Source: Brucella intermedia LMG 3301
Lineage (GTDB): Bacteria; Pseudomonadota; Alphaproteobacteria; Rhizobiales; Rhizobiaceae
Length of the DNA stretch: 64,000 nucleotides
Direction: 5' to 3'
Assembly (NCBI RefSeq): GCF_000182645.1
Contig: NZ_ACQA01000002.1
Span: 1,607,001-1,671,000 of the forward strand
In this document: positions 26,230 through 35,615 of the stretch, piece after piece
Position numbering within the stretch: the first letter of the stretch is position 1
How the letters are laid out: each line of letters starts with the position of its first letter
The notes under the pieces: generated by a model
Told to the model about the DNA's origin: nothing
What the model saw: the letters and a program-made list of their open reading frames with translations, nothing else
The model's database searches: none
Made by a program: the position numbers and the translations under genes

Positions 26230-27798
26230 ATGCTCGCCACCGATACAACGACACATTCTGCGCCGCCGTTTCTAGAGGTCAGAAACGTCAAGAAATCCTT
26301 TGGCGGCGTAAAAGCACTCAAAGACGTCAGCCTGACAATTGAGGCCGGACAAATCTACCATTTGATGGGAGAGAACGGTTGCGGCAAGAGCACGCTGATC
26401 AAAATCCTCTCAGGCGCACAGCCCGCCGATGAGGGGCAGATACTGATCGACGGCGAGGCGACCGGTGCAACGGCTGGCGATCTTGGCGCTATTGGAGCGC
26501 TTCGTGCAGGAATAGAAACTGTTTATCAGGATCTGTCGCTGCTACCCAATCTCTCAGTGGCAGAGAATGTAGCATTTACCGAACAACTCGTTGAAGCTTC
26601 CGGGCGTCTTGCCCGCCGGTTGAATATTTCGCTTCTGAACGAAACTGCGCGGCGGGCGCTTGCGGAAGTGCATTTGCCTACAGACAATGCGTTTCTTTCG
26701 CTCCGAACCGACACGCTGCCGCTGGCAACGCGCCAGTTGATCGCCATTGCGCGCGCGGTCGCTTCCGAGGCACGCCTTGTCATCATGGACGAGCCCACGA
26801 CATCGTTGACCCGCCAGGAAGTTGAAAACCTGCTGCATGTGGTGGAACGCCTTCGCAGCAAGGGTGTGGCCGTGCTGTTCGTCACGCACAAACTCGATGA
26901 GTGCAAGTCTCTTGGTGGGCGTGCAATCATCATGCGCGACGGGCTGAAGGTTGCCGAGCTTGATGTCGCCTTGCACAGCAAGGCGGAGTTCAGTCATTGG
27001 ATGACCGGTCGTGAAATCAGCGAAACACGCTATCGCACGGATCCGAAACTTGGCGAAGTCATGCTCGAAGTCGAAAAGCTTGGCGATGGCAAGGCATTTC
27101 GGGATGTTTCACTCAAGCTTAGAAAAGGTGAAATCCTCGGTATCACTGGCCTGCTGGATTCGGGCCGCAACGAGCTTGCGCTCGCTCTTGCTGGTGTCAA
27201 AACAGCAACAACCGGAAAGATGCGCTTGAACGGGCAGGAGATCGCACCGCAGTCGACGGCGCAAGCCATTGAATATGGGATCGGTTACGTGCCGGAAGAC
27301 CGGCTGACTGAAGGTCTTTTCCTCGAGAAACCGATTCAGGACAACATTACCCTTCCGATCCTCGACCGGTTGCGCAATGCGCTTGGCGTGATTAGCGTCC
27401 GGCGTGCGCGTAGCGTCGCCGAGCAAAGCGTTGCCGACCTGCAGATCGTCGCGCCGGACGTAACCATACCGGTGCAGTCCCTGTCCGGAGGCAATCAGCA
27501 GCGCGTTCTGATCGGCCGATGGCTGACGATCAACCCTCAGCTTCTGATCCTGCATGGTCCGACGGTGGGGGTGGATGTAGGCTCGAAGGACACGATTTTC
27601 CGTATCATCCAGCGTCTGGCTGATGATGGTATGGGCGTCATTATCATCAGTGATGATTTACCGGAGCTTTTGCAGAACTGTGACCGCATTCTCGTCATGC
27701 GTCAGGGCCGTATCGTCGCTACGCACGCTGCCGAGGACCTGAGCGAAGATGCCATCTACCAATCCATGGCCAGCACGTCGAAGGAGGTGGCACAATGA
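26230..27798 (+). CDS. Sugar ABC transporter ATP-binding protein with degenerate second Walker B
   Basis: 522 residues, two nucleotide-binding domains. The first has Walker A GENGCGKSTLIK and Walker B LVIMDEPTTS; its signature is degenerate (LPLATRQ). The second has a degenerate Walker A (GLLDSGRNE) and an intact signature LSGGNQQRV, but its Walker B reads LLILHGPTVGVDVG, so the usual aspartate-glutamate pair is replaced by His-Gly. One complete composite ATP site (first Walker A/B with second signature) still remains, so the pump can be active. The gene overlaps the next permease by ATGA. Confidence 0.9.
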   Translation: MLATDTTTHSAPPFLEVRNVKKSFGGVKALKDVSLTIEAGQIYHLMGENGCGKSTLIKILSGAQPADEGQILIDGEATGATAGDLGAIGALRAGIETVYQDLSLLPNLSVAENVAFTEQLVEASGRLARRLNISLLNETARRALAEVHLPTDNAFLSLRTDTLPLATRQLIAIARAVASEARLVIMDEPTTSLTRQEVENLLHVVERLRSKGVAVLFVTHKLDECKSLGGRAIIMRDGLKVAELDVALHSKAEFSHWMTGREISETRYRTDPKLGEVMLEVEKLGDGKAFRDVSLKLRKGEILGITGLLDSGRNELALALAGVKTATTGKMRLNGQEIAPQSTAQAIEYGIGYVPEDRLTEGLFLEKPIQDNITLPILDRLRNALGVISVRRARSVAEQSVADLQIVAPDVTIPVQSLSGGNQQRVLIGRWLTINPQLLILHGPTVGVDVGSKDTIFRIIQRLADDGMGVIIISDDLPELLQNCDRILVMRQGRIVATHAAEDLSEDAIYQSMASTSKEVAQ

Positions 27799-28826
27799 CT
27801 GAGATCGCATCTGCTTCGGTTTCGGATAAGGGTCGGGGCGGCATTGGCTCGCGTCTCTGGGATCTGCTGGGGCGCCGGCCAGAAATCTTCACACTGCTTC
27901 TGATTATCGTCACCTGTCTGGTGGTTATCGGTGCCAATCCTGATTTCCTTCAGATGAGCAATATCGTGGATATTCTACGCGCTTCCGTCGTGAGAGGATT
28001 GTTTGCGATGGGCGTGCTGGTCGTGCTCGCTTCCGGTGGGATCGACGTTTCATTCACGGCTATTGCAGCCTTTGTGATGTATGCTCTGACCATGCTGGTC
28101 ACGAACTGGTTCCCTGAAATGCCGATGACGATCACCCTGATCCTTGCGGCTCTGGGCGGCGCGGCGTTTGGGGCTCTGAACGGCCTCCTCGTCCAGAAAC
28201 TGCAAGCGCCCTCGCTGATCGTCACCATCGGAACGCAATATGTCATCCGCAGCTTTCTGCTGACCTTTGTCGGCACTGCGCTGTTCATGAATATTCCGGC
28301 GGCAATGGATGCTTTCGGCAAGGCCTCGCTCTTTACCCATCACGCATCGAACGGCGTCGTTTCAGTACTACCAGCCACGGTTCTGGTTCTCGTTGCCGCC
28401 GCGCTGGTAACATGGTTCATCCTTGAGCGGACGTTGATGGGACGGGCAATCTTCGCTGTCGGCGGCAATCCGGGCATAGCCGAACGACTTGGCATCAATC
28501 TCTTCCGCGTGCGTATTTTCGTCTTCGCCTATGCGGGGCTTCTGGCTGGTATTGCGGGCGTGGTTCACGTCTCAAGCAATCGTCTCGCCAATCCATTCGA
28601 TCTTGCCGGTATGGAACTTGAAATCATCGCTGCTGTCGTGCTCGGCGGTGCGCGAATTACGGGTGGTTCCGGTTCGGTGATTGGAACACTGTTGGGGGTG
28701 CTTTTGATCACGATCGTCAGCAACGTTCTGATCTTCGTGGGAATTCCGAGCACGCTGCAGCTTGCCATTGTGGGCATTTTCATCCTGCTTGCCGGTACGA
28801 TCTTCGCCTTGCGCAATCGCAGTTGA
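27795..28826 (+). CDS. Sugar ABC transporter permease (second of two)
   Basis: 343 residues, RbsC-like with about 8-10 membrane segments. Visible motifs: GLFAMGVLVVLASGGIDVSF, IFAVGGNPGIAERLGI and FDLAGMELEIIAAVVLGGAR. It overlaps the ATPase gene by four bases and so is translationally coupled to it. It probably pairs with the permease at 24069 to form the channel of one transporter with two different membrane subunits. Confidence 0.9.
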   Translation: MTEIASASVSDKGRGGIGSRLWDLLGRRPEIFTLLLIIVTCLVVIGANPDFLQMSNIVDILRASVVRGLFAMGVLVVLASGGIDVSFTAIAAFVMYALTMLVTNWFPEMPMTITLILAALGGAAFGALNGLLVQKLQAPSLIVTIGTQYVIRSFLLTFVGTALFMNIPAAMDAFGKASLFTHHASNGVVSVLPATVLVLVAAALVTWFILERTLMGRAIFAVGGNPGIAERLGINLFRVRIFVFAYAGLLAGIAGVVHVSSNRLANPFDLAGMELEIIAAVVLGGARITGGSGSVIGTLLGVLLITIVSNVLIFVGIPSTLQLAIVGIFILLAGTIFALRNRS

Positions 28827-28893
28827 AATCAAATCGGCCGCGCTTTTCTGTCACAGCACAGGTGCGGCCTCACGTATTTTCTGGGAGGGTTTC

Positions 28894-29838
28894 ATGTCAC
28901 ACGATGTGTCGGTCGTAGGGCTTTATATTCTTGATGTGCTCGGTCGACCGGTCGATGCAATTCCACCGGGCGGGAATGTCGAATTCATTGATGAAATTCG
29001 GTTGACCGTCGCGGGTACCGCTGGCGGTACGGTTGTCGATCTGGCCAAGCTTGGTCTCAACTGTCTGGCCGTCGGTGCCGTTGGAGACGACGAGAAAGCC
29101 GATTTCGTCATTGCGACGCTACAAAGGTTCGGTGTCGATACCGCGCAGATGCAACGTCTCAAAGGCGTGCCGACCTCAGCGAGCATCCTGAATATTCGCC
29201 ACAACGGCGATCGTCCGGCTCTGCATGCACGCGGGGCATCGGACCATTTCGAGATTGCGGACAGTGCGCTGGATGCAGTGCTGGCGCCGCCGATCATCCA
29301 TCTTGGCGGAACTGGTCTTCTGGCCAAGCTTGATGGCGAACCCAGCCGAAAGCTTCTTGCTGAAGCGAAGGCACGCGGAAGAACGACGACCTTCGATCTT
29401 CTCGGTGCAAATGATGGCACTCTCGACCTGATTGCTCCGCTTTTCCCGCATATCGACTATTTCATGCCTTCCATCGAGGAAGCGAAGCAGATTTCGGGTG
29501 CTGAGGATGTTGAGGGCGCAGGCGTCTTCTTTCTTGAGCGTGGCGTGAAGCATTGTGTATTCACGCTCGGCGGTGACGGCGTCTGTTTCATGGACGCATC
29601 AGGCCAAATCGTGCGCCAGCCTGCTTTCCAGATCGAAGTCGTGGATACCACCGGATGCGGCGATGCTTTCGATGCCGGTTTCATTGCGGCCTTGCATCAC
29701 AAGATGGATTTGAAAGCGGCCTTGAACTTCGCTCAGGCGTCGGCCGCGCTCGTTGCAACAGGCCTCGGCTCGGATGCGGGTATTCGCTCCTTCGACGAGA
29801 CGCTGGCGTTCATGAACACCGTGCCTGTCCGGCAATAG
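28894..29838 (+). CDS. PfkB-family carbohydrate kinase
   Basis: About 314 residues when started at the ATG at 28894, which has a GGGAGG site and gives the normal PfkB start (SHDVSVVGLYILDVLG); the 44 open codons before it overlap the permease gene and are not family-like. The first signature region is present as GTAGGTVVDLAKLG, and the second, which holds the catalytic base and anion hole, as DTTGCGDAFDAGF. It would phosphorylate the sugar, or a keto product of it, brought in by the adjacent importer; the fused aldolase/SDR gene at 31086 may split the product. Confidence 0.88.
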   Translation: MSHDVSVVGLYILDVLGRPVDAIPPGGNVEFIDEIRLTVAGTAGGTVVDLAKLGLNCLAVGAVGDDEKADFVIATLQRFGVDTAQMQRLKGVPTSASILNIRHNGDRPALHARGASDHFEIADSALDAVLAPPIIHLGGTGLLAKLDGEPSRKLLAEAKARGRTTTFDLLGANDGTLDLIAPLFPHIDYFMPSIEEAKQISGAEDVEGAGVFFLERGVKHCVFTLGGDGVCFMDASGQIVRQPAFQIEVVDTTGCGDAFDAGFIAALHHKMDLKAALNFAQASAALVATGLGSDAGIRSFDETLAFMNTVPVRQ

Positions 29839-29846
29839 TTTAACAG

Positions 29847-29877
29847 AGGCGGGTGGGTTTAGAAGACCGCCCCGCCT
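29847..29877. terminator. Hairpin between convergent genes
   Basis: AGGCGGG (29847-29853) pairs with CCCGCCT (29871-29877) around a 17-base loop in the 40-base gap between the kinase and the SorC gene, which converge here. It is suited to act in both directions, but there is no strong U-run. Confidence 0.45.
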
Positions 29878-29878
29878 T

Positions 29879-30859
29879 CTAATCAGCAAGGAGCCGTTCG
29901 GCAGCCTCCATATCGGTCACCAGATGCGTGGCATACCCGCCCGCCAGAACAGCGCGAATTGCTTCGACCTTTTGCGCGCCACCTGCAACGCACAACCTGT
30001 TCGGGACGCCACGCAGTTCATCAAGCTCGATGCCGATGACGCGCTGGTCGAGCTCGCGGACAATCTGCTTTCCGTCTCGATCAAGGAAGCGGCAGATCAG
30101 AACCGCCGCCGCCCCTTCACGTGCATAAGCGTCGATTTCGTCATTGCTGGTCACATCCGCAATGCGCATCGTGCTTTCGGCAGCAAGACCGCCGACGCCG
30201 AAAACAATCATGTCGGCCTGGCCGATCAGTTCGAACTGGCGCTGGAGTACAGGTTCGCCCATCAGCGCATCTCGTAGTTCAGCCGTGCTGAGCACGGCAG
30301 GGGCCAGCATGTTGATGCTGGTGGCGCCCATGTTGCGCGCCATGATGGAGGTGCAAAGCTCTGCGGAAAACTCCCGTTTGCCGATGGATGAGCCTGTGAC
30401 CTGTACTATCGTGAGCCCTTCCATCGGCTGCGGCAGCGAAATTGCATCGGCAATGGCGAGTACCGTGCGTCCCCATGAGACGCAGATAGTCTCGCCGGGC
30501 TTCACCATACGCTCCATCAATCGCGCTCCGCCCGCGCCCAGCGCTTTCAGGCGAGCTTCGGCGGTGATTGATTTTTCGGATGGAATGACGAGTGCCTCCG
30601 CCAGCCCGAACCGCGTCGCCAATTTGCGAGCGATATGCGTGCGTGTCGCGATTTCAGGGTTCATCAGGATGCGCACGACACCTCTCTGCCTCGCCTCCTG
30701 CAGATAGTTGACGATGGTTGCGCGCGAAACACCGATCATTTGCGCGATTTCGTTCTGGGTCAGCTGGTTCTCGTAATAAAGCCAGGCTGCCCAGACAACG
30801 GCGTCATCGAACTCGGCCGGGATAGCATGCGTAGACGATGTTTGAGCGCCCGATGTCAT
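29879..30859 (-). CDS. SorC-family sugar-responsive transcriptional regulator
   Basis: 326 residues from the ATG at 30859, chosen because an AGGA site lies seven bases upstream; 23 further open codons (starting MIVVLIERV) look non-coding. Helix-turn-helix near residues 35-60 is LTQNEIAQMIGVSRATIVNY. The effector domain carries SWGRTVLAIADAISLPQPM, VFGVGGLAAESTM and the closing RLCVAGGAQKVEAIRAVLAG typical of SorC proteins that bind phosphorylated sugars. It lies between the kinase and aldolase genes of the second sugar locus and is transcribed away from the aldolase gene, whose promoter region it shares. Confidence 0.9.
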   Translation of the reverse strand: MTSGAQTSSTHAIPAEFDDAVVWAAWLYYENQLTQNEIAQMIGVSRATIVNYLQEARQRGVVRILMNPEIATRTHIARKLATRFGLAEALVIPSEKSITAEARLKALGAGGARLMERMVKPGETICVSWGRTVLAIADAISLPQPMEGLTIVQVTGSSIGKREFSAELCTSIMARNMGATSINMLAPAVLSTAELRDALMGEPVLQRQFELIGQADMIVFGVGGLAAESTMRIADVTSNDEIDAYAREGAAAVLICRFLDRDGKQIVRELDQRVIGIELDELRGVPNRLCVAGGAQKVEAIRAVLAGGYATHLVTDMEAAERLLAD

Positions 30860-30933
30860 ACTCGTTTCCTGTTGTCTCTGTTGTTCCTGAGTTGCACAGA
30901 AAACCCTTTCGATCAACACGACAATCAATCGAG

Positions 30934-30947
30934 TTGACTAATGTCAG
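30934..30947. promoter_or_regulatory. Candidate SorC operator between regulator and aldolase genes
   Basis: TTGACTAATGTCAG resembles the ACAAATGTCAA sites of the other sugar loci, with one base changed in the centre and one at the end. A further TGTCAA half-site follows at 30955-30960. It lies 75-88 bases upstream of the regulator start and about 140 bases upstream of the aldolase start. Confidence 0.4.
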
Positions 30948-31085
30948 TTATTGGTGTCAATTGTATATGAGAGGAAGAGGAATCTCCACAAGTCTTTGTT
31001 GCGCCGTGGAAAATGCGAGGTTTTCCACGATGGCGCCTTTGTGTCTGCACTTCAATGCGCAGGCTTGCAGCTAAGGGAACGGCGG

Positions 31086-33143
31086 ATGAAATCGAATTGG
31101 TCACAAGCGGATTTCGACAGGATTGTCGGTGTGTATGAACGGGCAGGCGTGAACCGCGATGTCGCGATCCGTACTTATACCACGCGTCTTCTCGGTTCCG
31201 AGCCCAAGCTGGTTTTGCACGGCGGCGGCAACACCTCGGTCAAGACCACGCTGATTGATCATGACGGCAGTGAAGTTTCCGTACTGTGCGTCAAGGGCAG
31301 TGGGTGGGACATGGGCAGGATTGAGCCGGCAGGTCTCCCCGCTCTGCATCTGGAACCGTTGAAAGCGATGGTGAACTACGAAACCTTGTCGGATGACGAT
31401 ATGGTCATGCTGCAACGCCGCTTGCTGCTCGATCCCGCAGCGCCCAATCCATCCGTGGAAGCCATCCTTCATGCGATCCTGCCATTCAAGCATGTCGACC
31501 ACACGCACGCCAACGCGATCGTGGCGCTTACCAATCAGCCGCGGGGCGAAGAGATCATTCGGGAACTATTCCCGGAGATGATTATCGTGCCTTATGTCAT
31601 GCCGGGCTTCGATCTTTCGAAGGCGTGTCTGAAGGCATTTTCCGCAAGGCCCGATGCACCCGGCATGATCTTGCTGAAGCACGGTATTTTCACCTGGTCG
31701 GAGGACCCGCGTGAAGCCTATGAAAATATGATTGCCGCGATTGACCGTGCTGAAAAGCGCATCGCGGAAGGCAGGTCACGCCCATTCGGAACGGCGAGCG
31801 CAGCACGATCGGCTAAAACCCTGGCCTCGGCGGAGGAAATCGCACCTCTATTGCGTGGAGCGATTGCACTCCCTGGCAGGGGAGAGGGACGGCCGCGCCG
31901 CTTCATTCTCGAGCACCGCTCTAATGACGATATTCTTGATTTTTGCGGTGCGCCGAACATCGCGGATCTGGTGCGGTGCGGGAATGCGACACCAGAACAT
32001 GTCATTCATATCAAGCGCTATGGCGTGGCGCTGCCAAGGCCGGAAGCCGATAACTTTGAAGCGTGGACAGTCGGCGTAAAAGAGGCGGTGGCCGCCTATG
32101 CGGCCGACTACACGGCCTATTTCGAGCGTAACAATGCGCGTGTCGGCGGCGGCAAGAAGATGCTCGATCCGATGCCGCGCGTTTTCTATGTCGAGGGTGT
32201 GGGACTTTTTGCGGCTGGAAACACGCAGAAATCCGCTGGCGTCTGCGCGGACGTCGCCGAAGCGACGATTGAGGTCATTCGCGGTGCCGAAGGTATCGAC
32301 CGTTTTGAAGCACTTTCCGAAGAAGACCTTTTTGACATCGAATACTGGTCACTGGAACAGGCAAAGCTTACCAAGCAGACCGAAAAGCCGCTCACTCGGC
32401 AGGTGGCGGTCGTGACAGGCGGAGCAGGCGGTCTCGGTCTGGCTATCGCGGAGCAACTGAAAAATCAGGGTGCGGAACTTGCGCTGATTGACATCGATGG
32501 GGAGCGTGTAGCCGCGGAAGCGAAGCGGCTGGGTGGCTTTGCCCTTGCATGTGACCTGACTGATCCCGTTGCGGCGGACAATGCACTTGCACAGATCGCC
32601 GCAAAATTTGGCGGGGTTGATATACTCGTCTCCAATGCGGGTGCAGCTTTTCAGGGCGCTTTGACCTCTGTCGATGACGATCTGTTCAAGGCTGCGTTCG
32701 ATCTCAATTTCTGGAGCCATCATTATATTGCGCGGGCTGCGATCAAGGTCATGCAGAAGCAAGGCACCGGCGGTGCCATCGTGTTCAATGTCAGCAAGCA
32801 GGCCGTAAACCCGGGGCCTGATTTCGGCCCTTATGGCACATCGAAGGCGGCATTGATGGCACTGATGCGTCAATATTCCCTGGAGCATGCCGCTGATGGC
32901 ATTACGGTAAACGCGGTCAATCCAGATCGAATACGCACGGGCCTGATGACCGACGAAATGGTCGATGAGCGTGCGCGGGCACGTGGTGTGACCCCGGAAG
33001 TCTATATGCGCGGCAATTTGCTGAAGCGTGAAGTCTCTGGCGAGGACGTTGCCGAGGCGGTTCTGCATCTGGTGCAGGCACGCGCATCCACTGGCGCTGT
33101 CATAACCGTTGATGGCGGCAACGTGGCGGCGATGATGAGGTAA
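31086..33143 (+). CDS. Bifunctional class II aldolase / short-chain dehydrogenase
   Basis: About 685 residues from the ATG at 31086 (GGGAAC-type site; the 45 open codons before it are not family-like). Residues 1 to about 420 are a class II aldolase/adducin domain: HGGGNTSVK near the start, the metal-binding HTHANAIVALT and LLKHGIFTWSED. Residues about 430-685 are an SDR with cofactor loop VVTGGAGGLGLA, NAGAAF, catalytic YGTSKAA and the C-terminal AVITVDGGN. Proteins of this layout serve L-rhamnose and other deoxysugar catabolism in rhizobia, where the SDR half oxidises the lactaldehyde or a sugar and the aldolase splits a ketose-1-phosphate. With the PfkB kinase and RhaS-like binding protein next door, this probably completes a ketose-phosphate splitting pathway. 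Confidence 0.88.
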   Translation: MKSNWSQADFDRIVGVYERAGVNRDVAIRTYTTRLLGSEPKLVLHGGGNTSVKTTLIDHDGSEVSVLCVKGSGWDMGRIEPAGLPALHLEPLKAMVNYETLSDDDMVMLQRRLLLDPAAPNPSVEAILHAILPFKHVDHTHANAIVALTNQPRGEEIIRELFPEMIIVPYVMPGFDLSKACLKAFSARPDAPGMILLKHGIFTWSEDPREAYENMIAAIDRAEKRIAEGRSRPFGTASAARSAKTLASAEEIAPLLRGAIALPGRGEGRPRRFILEHRSNDDILDFCGAPNIADLVRCGNATPEHVIHIKRYGVALPRPEADNFEAWTVGVKEAVAAYAADYTAYFERNNARVGGGKKMLDPMPRVFYVEGVGLFAAGNTQKSAGVCADVAEATIEVIRGAEGIDRFEALSEEDLFDIEYWSLEQAKLTKQTEKPLTRQVAVVTGGAGGLGLAIAEQLKNQGAELALIDIDGERVAAEAKRLGGFALACDLTDPVAADNALAQIAAKFGGVDILVSNAGAAFQGALTSVDDDLFKAAFDLNFWSHHYIARAAIKVMQKQGTGGAIVFNVSKQAVNPGPDFGPYGTSKAALMALMRQYSLEHAADGITVNAVNPDRIRTGLMTDEMVDERARARGVTPEVYMRGNLLKREVSGEDVAEAVLHLVQARASTGAVITVDGGNVAAMMR

Positions 33144-33645
33144 ACAGGTGCCAGTCGGGGTCCCGCCCGTTTCACCCTAAGCTTGATAGTTCGTTGTGAT
33201 CGGGCGGTGTTAGGGAACCTTCTCGCCTGTTACGCCACTCCACGACAGTCATCATCCAGATGTGGAATATCAGAACATAGGTGAGTGACCCTCAAGGTGC
33301 GCTGAAGAACCCGATGGAATTACGGCTCCCAAAGCTAGGAACCGCCAATTGGGTTTTCCAGTCGCCAGGCACCCTGCATAGGCTTTCTGAGCAGGTTCCC
33401 CTGCTAGTACTAAGCCAATAAATTACATTTACCTAATATTTCAATCATAAGTCATAAACAATAATCAGTTAGTAATTTTACGATTAACCAAAACATGCGT
33501 TCTAACTTGTTCCGGTAATACTTGATGCGTATAACCACGCTGGTTGATTCAGTTTCGTTAAGGGGAGGCAATCATTACTTTTGGTTGCATTTTTCTCCCT
33601 GCACGGCACTTATTTTTTAAGGCGCCGCTGGTGCGAGGAGAAAGC
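33144..33645. other. Intergenic region, no gene seen
   Basis: About 500 bases with stops in all frames and no tRNA or repeat that I can recognise. The right half (33410-33560) is clearly more AT-rich than its surroundings and probably holds the promoter of the choloylglycine-hydrolase gene. Confidence 0.5.
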
Positions 33646-34769
33646 ATGTCTGGCAGTTATTCAATCTGGAAATCTTCCCGTCGAATGTTGGCGCGCGGCG
33701 TTGCTGTAGCGCTTGTGACTGCAGGTCTTATCCTGCCTCAGGCTGCTTATGCATGCACCAGTTTCATTCTTCCGACAAAAGACGGCAGTTTCGTTTACGG
33801 GCGCACGATGGAGTTGGGTTTTAATATCGATTCCAAAATGATCATGATCCCGCGCAACTTCAAAATGACTTCGCAGCTTTCGGCCGATACCGCAGGGAAG
33901 ACGTGGAATGCCAAGTATGCGGCTGTAGGCATGAACGCCTTTGGCCTCCCGGCACTGATCGATGGCATGAACGAAAAAGGTCTTGCGGGTGGCATCCTCT
34001 ATTTCCCGGATTTTGCGCAGTATCCTGATCCGTCCTCTGTAAAGCCGGAAAACAGCCTCGCCCATGGGATTTCCTGAGCTGGGCGCTGGGCAATTTCTCG
34101 ACAGTGGCAGAAGTGAAAGCTGCGCTCGAAACGGTAGCCGTCGTGGGCGTCAAGCAGTCTGATATGGGCTTCGTCCCACCGGTCCATTACACGCTGCACG
34201 ACACAACCGGCGCGTCGATAGTGATTGAACCGGTCGATGGCAAGCTGAAGGTCTATGACAATCCGCTAAGTGTCTTGACCAACGCGCCTACATTCGACTG
34301 GCATATGACAAATCTGCGCAACTACGTGAATCTGTCGCCAAAGAATGTCAAGGCGCTGAAAATCAACAATGAAACCATCAAGCAGCTGGGCGAGGGATCT
34401 GGCATGCTCGGCGTACCGGGCGATATGACGCCACCGTCGCGCTTTGTTCGTGCCAGCGCCAATCTTCTATCGGCTCGCAGCGTAGGAAGCGGCATCGAGA
34501 GCGTGCGCCTGGCGGAACACATTTTGAACAGTTTCGATATCCCGATCGGCCTTGTTCAGGGCGAAGCGGGTGAGGAAGACAAGCCTGTTGATTATACGCA
34601 GTTGTCGACGGTCGCCGACATGAAGAATGACGTGTACTACGTCAAGACCTATGAGGAACAAATCCTGCGGGGAGTTTCCCTCAAGGACCTCGACCTTGAT
34701 GTCAAGGAACTTCTGACGATCAAGATTCCGACAGCAGTGGAGTCACTGCCGGTCTTGAAACAGAAATAA
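33646..34769 (+). pseudogene. Choloylglycine hydrolase/penicillin acylase-like gene with one frameshift
   Basis: Ntn-hydrolase of the conjugated bile acid hydrolase group, split into two frames. The first frame (33646-34077) has a signal peptide ending AAYA and then Cys37, which would be the N-terminal nucleophile after cleavage (CTSFILPTKDGSFVYGRTME). It continues normally to SLAHGIS and stops. Reading on from the same point in the other frame gives WDFLSWALGNFSTVAEVKAA, the expected continuation, running to 34769. One base lost in the CCC at 34061-34063 explains the break. All else looks intact, so this is a very recent mutation, a phase-variable C-run or a sequencing error. A Brucella homologue is known as a bile salt hydrolase that helps infection. 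Confidence 0.85.
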
Positions 34770-34777
34770 GGAAAAAG

Positions 34778-34799
34778 GAGCGGCGCGAGCCGCTCTTTT
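34778..34799. terminator. Bidirectional Rho-independent terminator
   Basis: GAGCGGC (34778-34784) pairs with GCCGCTC (34789-34795) around GCGA; TTTT follows on the plus strand and the AAAAA before it gives a U-run on the minus strand. It sits between the convergent hydrolase and methyltransferase genes. Confidence 0.8.
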
Positions 34800-34833
34800 G
34801 CTTCACGCGCGGTTAATTTTCTTCGAGCCGCGA

Positions 34834-35412
34834 TCAGACGTCAGTTCTTTGTCTTTGGAACTTGTGCACCGACGCCGGTGGGATATTGCGGAACGAGCGG
34901 CCAATCTCTTCCGTTTTGAGTCCGAGTGCAGAGAGCAGTTCTGTATGGACGGGACAACGCATGGCGTAGGTGAACTGATAGAATGAACCGAGCTGCGCGA
35001 GATAGTGGAAGCTCCCCCGCAAGACCGCTTCCACCTGCACTTTATCCATCGCCAATAGGCCGAGACCGCTGACGATGTTCTTGCAGGACCCCGGCGGTAA
35101 AAGGTCGAGCGCGGCGAGTTGTGTCGCGTCGGCCTGAATGACAGTTGAACGCGGAAAGCGTTTGCGTAACATACTCACAAAATCCGGATTGAATTCGATC
35201 AGTATCAGATCGCGGGGATCGACGCCTCGTTTGAGCAGAGCATAAGTGAATACGCCCGTTCCAGGGCCCAATTCGATGACGGGGCCGGTGCCCGGGCTGA
35301 TTTCGCGCGTGATCAACCGGGCAAGAGACGGCCCGGACGGTGCTATTGCGGCAGTTAGCAGCGGATTGCGCAACCATGCAGCAAAGAAGGGAACGAAATC
35401 TGCAATTGGCAT
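34834..35412 (-). CDS. Class I SAM-dependent methyltransferase, PmtA-like
   Basis: 192 residues from the ATG at 35412, chosen for its GAGGAG site; the longer open frame has no family resemblance. The SAM-binding motif I is PVIELGPGTGVFTYALL, followed by the acidic end of strand 2 (LILIEFNPDF) and QADATQL. The N-terminal FFAAWLRNPLLTAAIAPSG and the overall size match the phospholipid N-methyltransferase (PmtA) group of rhizobia, which methylates phosphatidylethanolamine towards phosphatidylcholine. The exact substrate is inferred from family likeness only. Confidence 0.75.
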   Translation of the reverse strand: MPIADFVPFFAAWLRNPLLTAAIAPSGPSLARLITREISPGTGPVIELGPGTGVFTYALLKRGVDPRDLILIEFNPDFVSMLRKRFPRSTVIQADATQLAALDLLPPGSCKNIVSGLGLLAMDKVQVEAVLRGSFHYLAQLGSFYQFTYAMRCPVHTELLSALGLKTEEIGRSFRNIPPASVHKFQRQRTDV

Positions 35413-35615
35413 TCGGCGGCTCCTCGTGAAAACTGTTCTCCGATTCGTCCGGCAGAACCGCTGCAATTTCGAAGCTTCACCTGTCAAAGACCTGTCGTCC
35501 GGGTCGCGTGTAATCGTAAAATAGGCCGGGGCTTCGGGAACCGTTGGCCGATGCCAGCCTGATGCCAGACACGATGGGTACACCGAGCAAATGCGAGCAG
35601 GAAAAGGCACGGCAG

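Noticed and set aside
28762..28893. Longer start of the PfkB kinase inside the permease gene
   Set aside because: The extra 44 codons lack family likeness and the ATG at 28894 has a good ribosome site.
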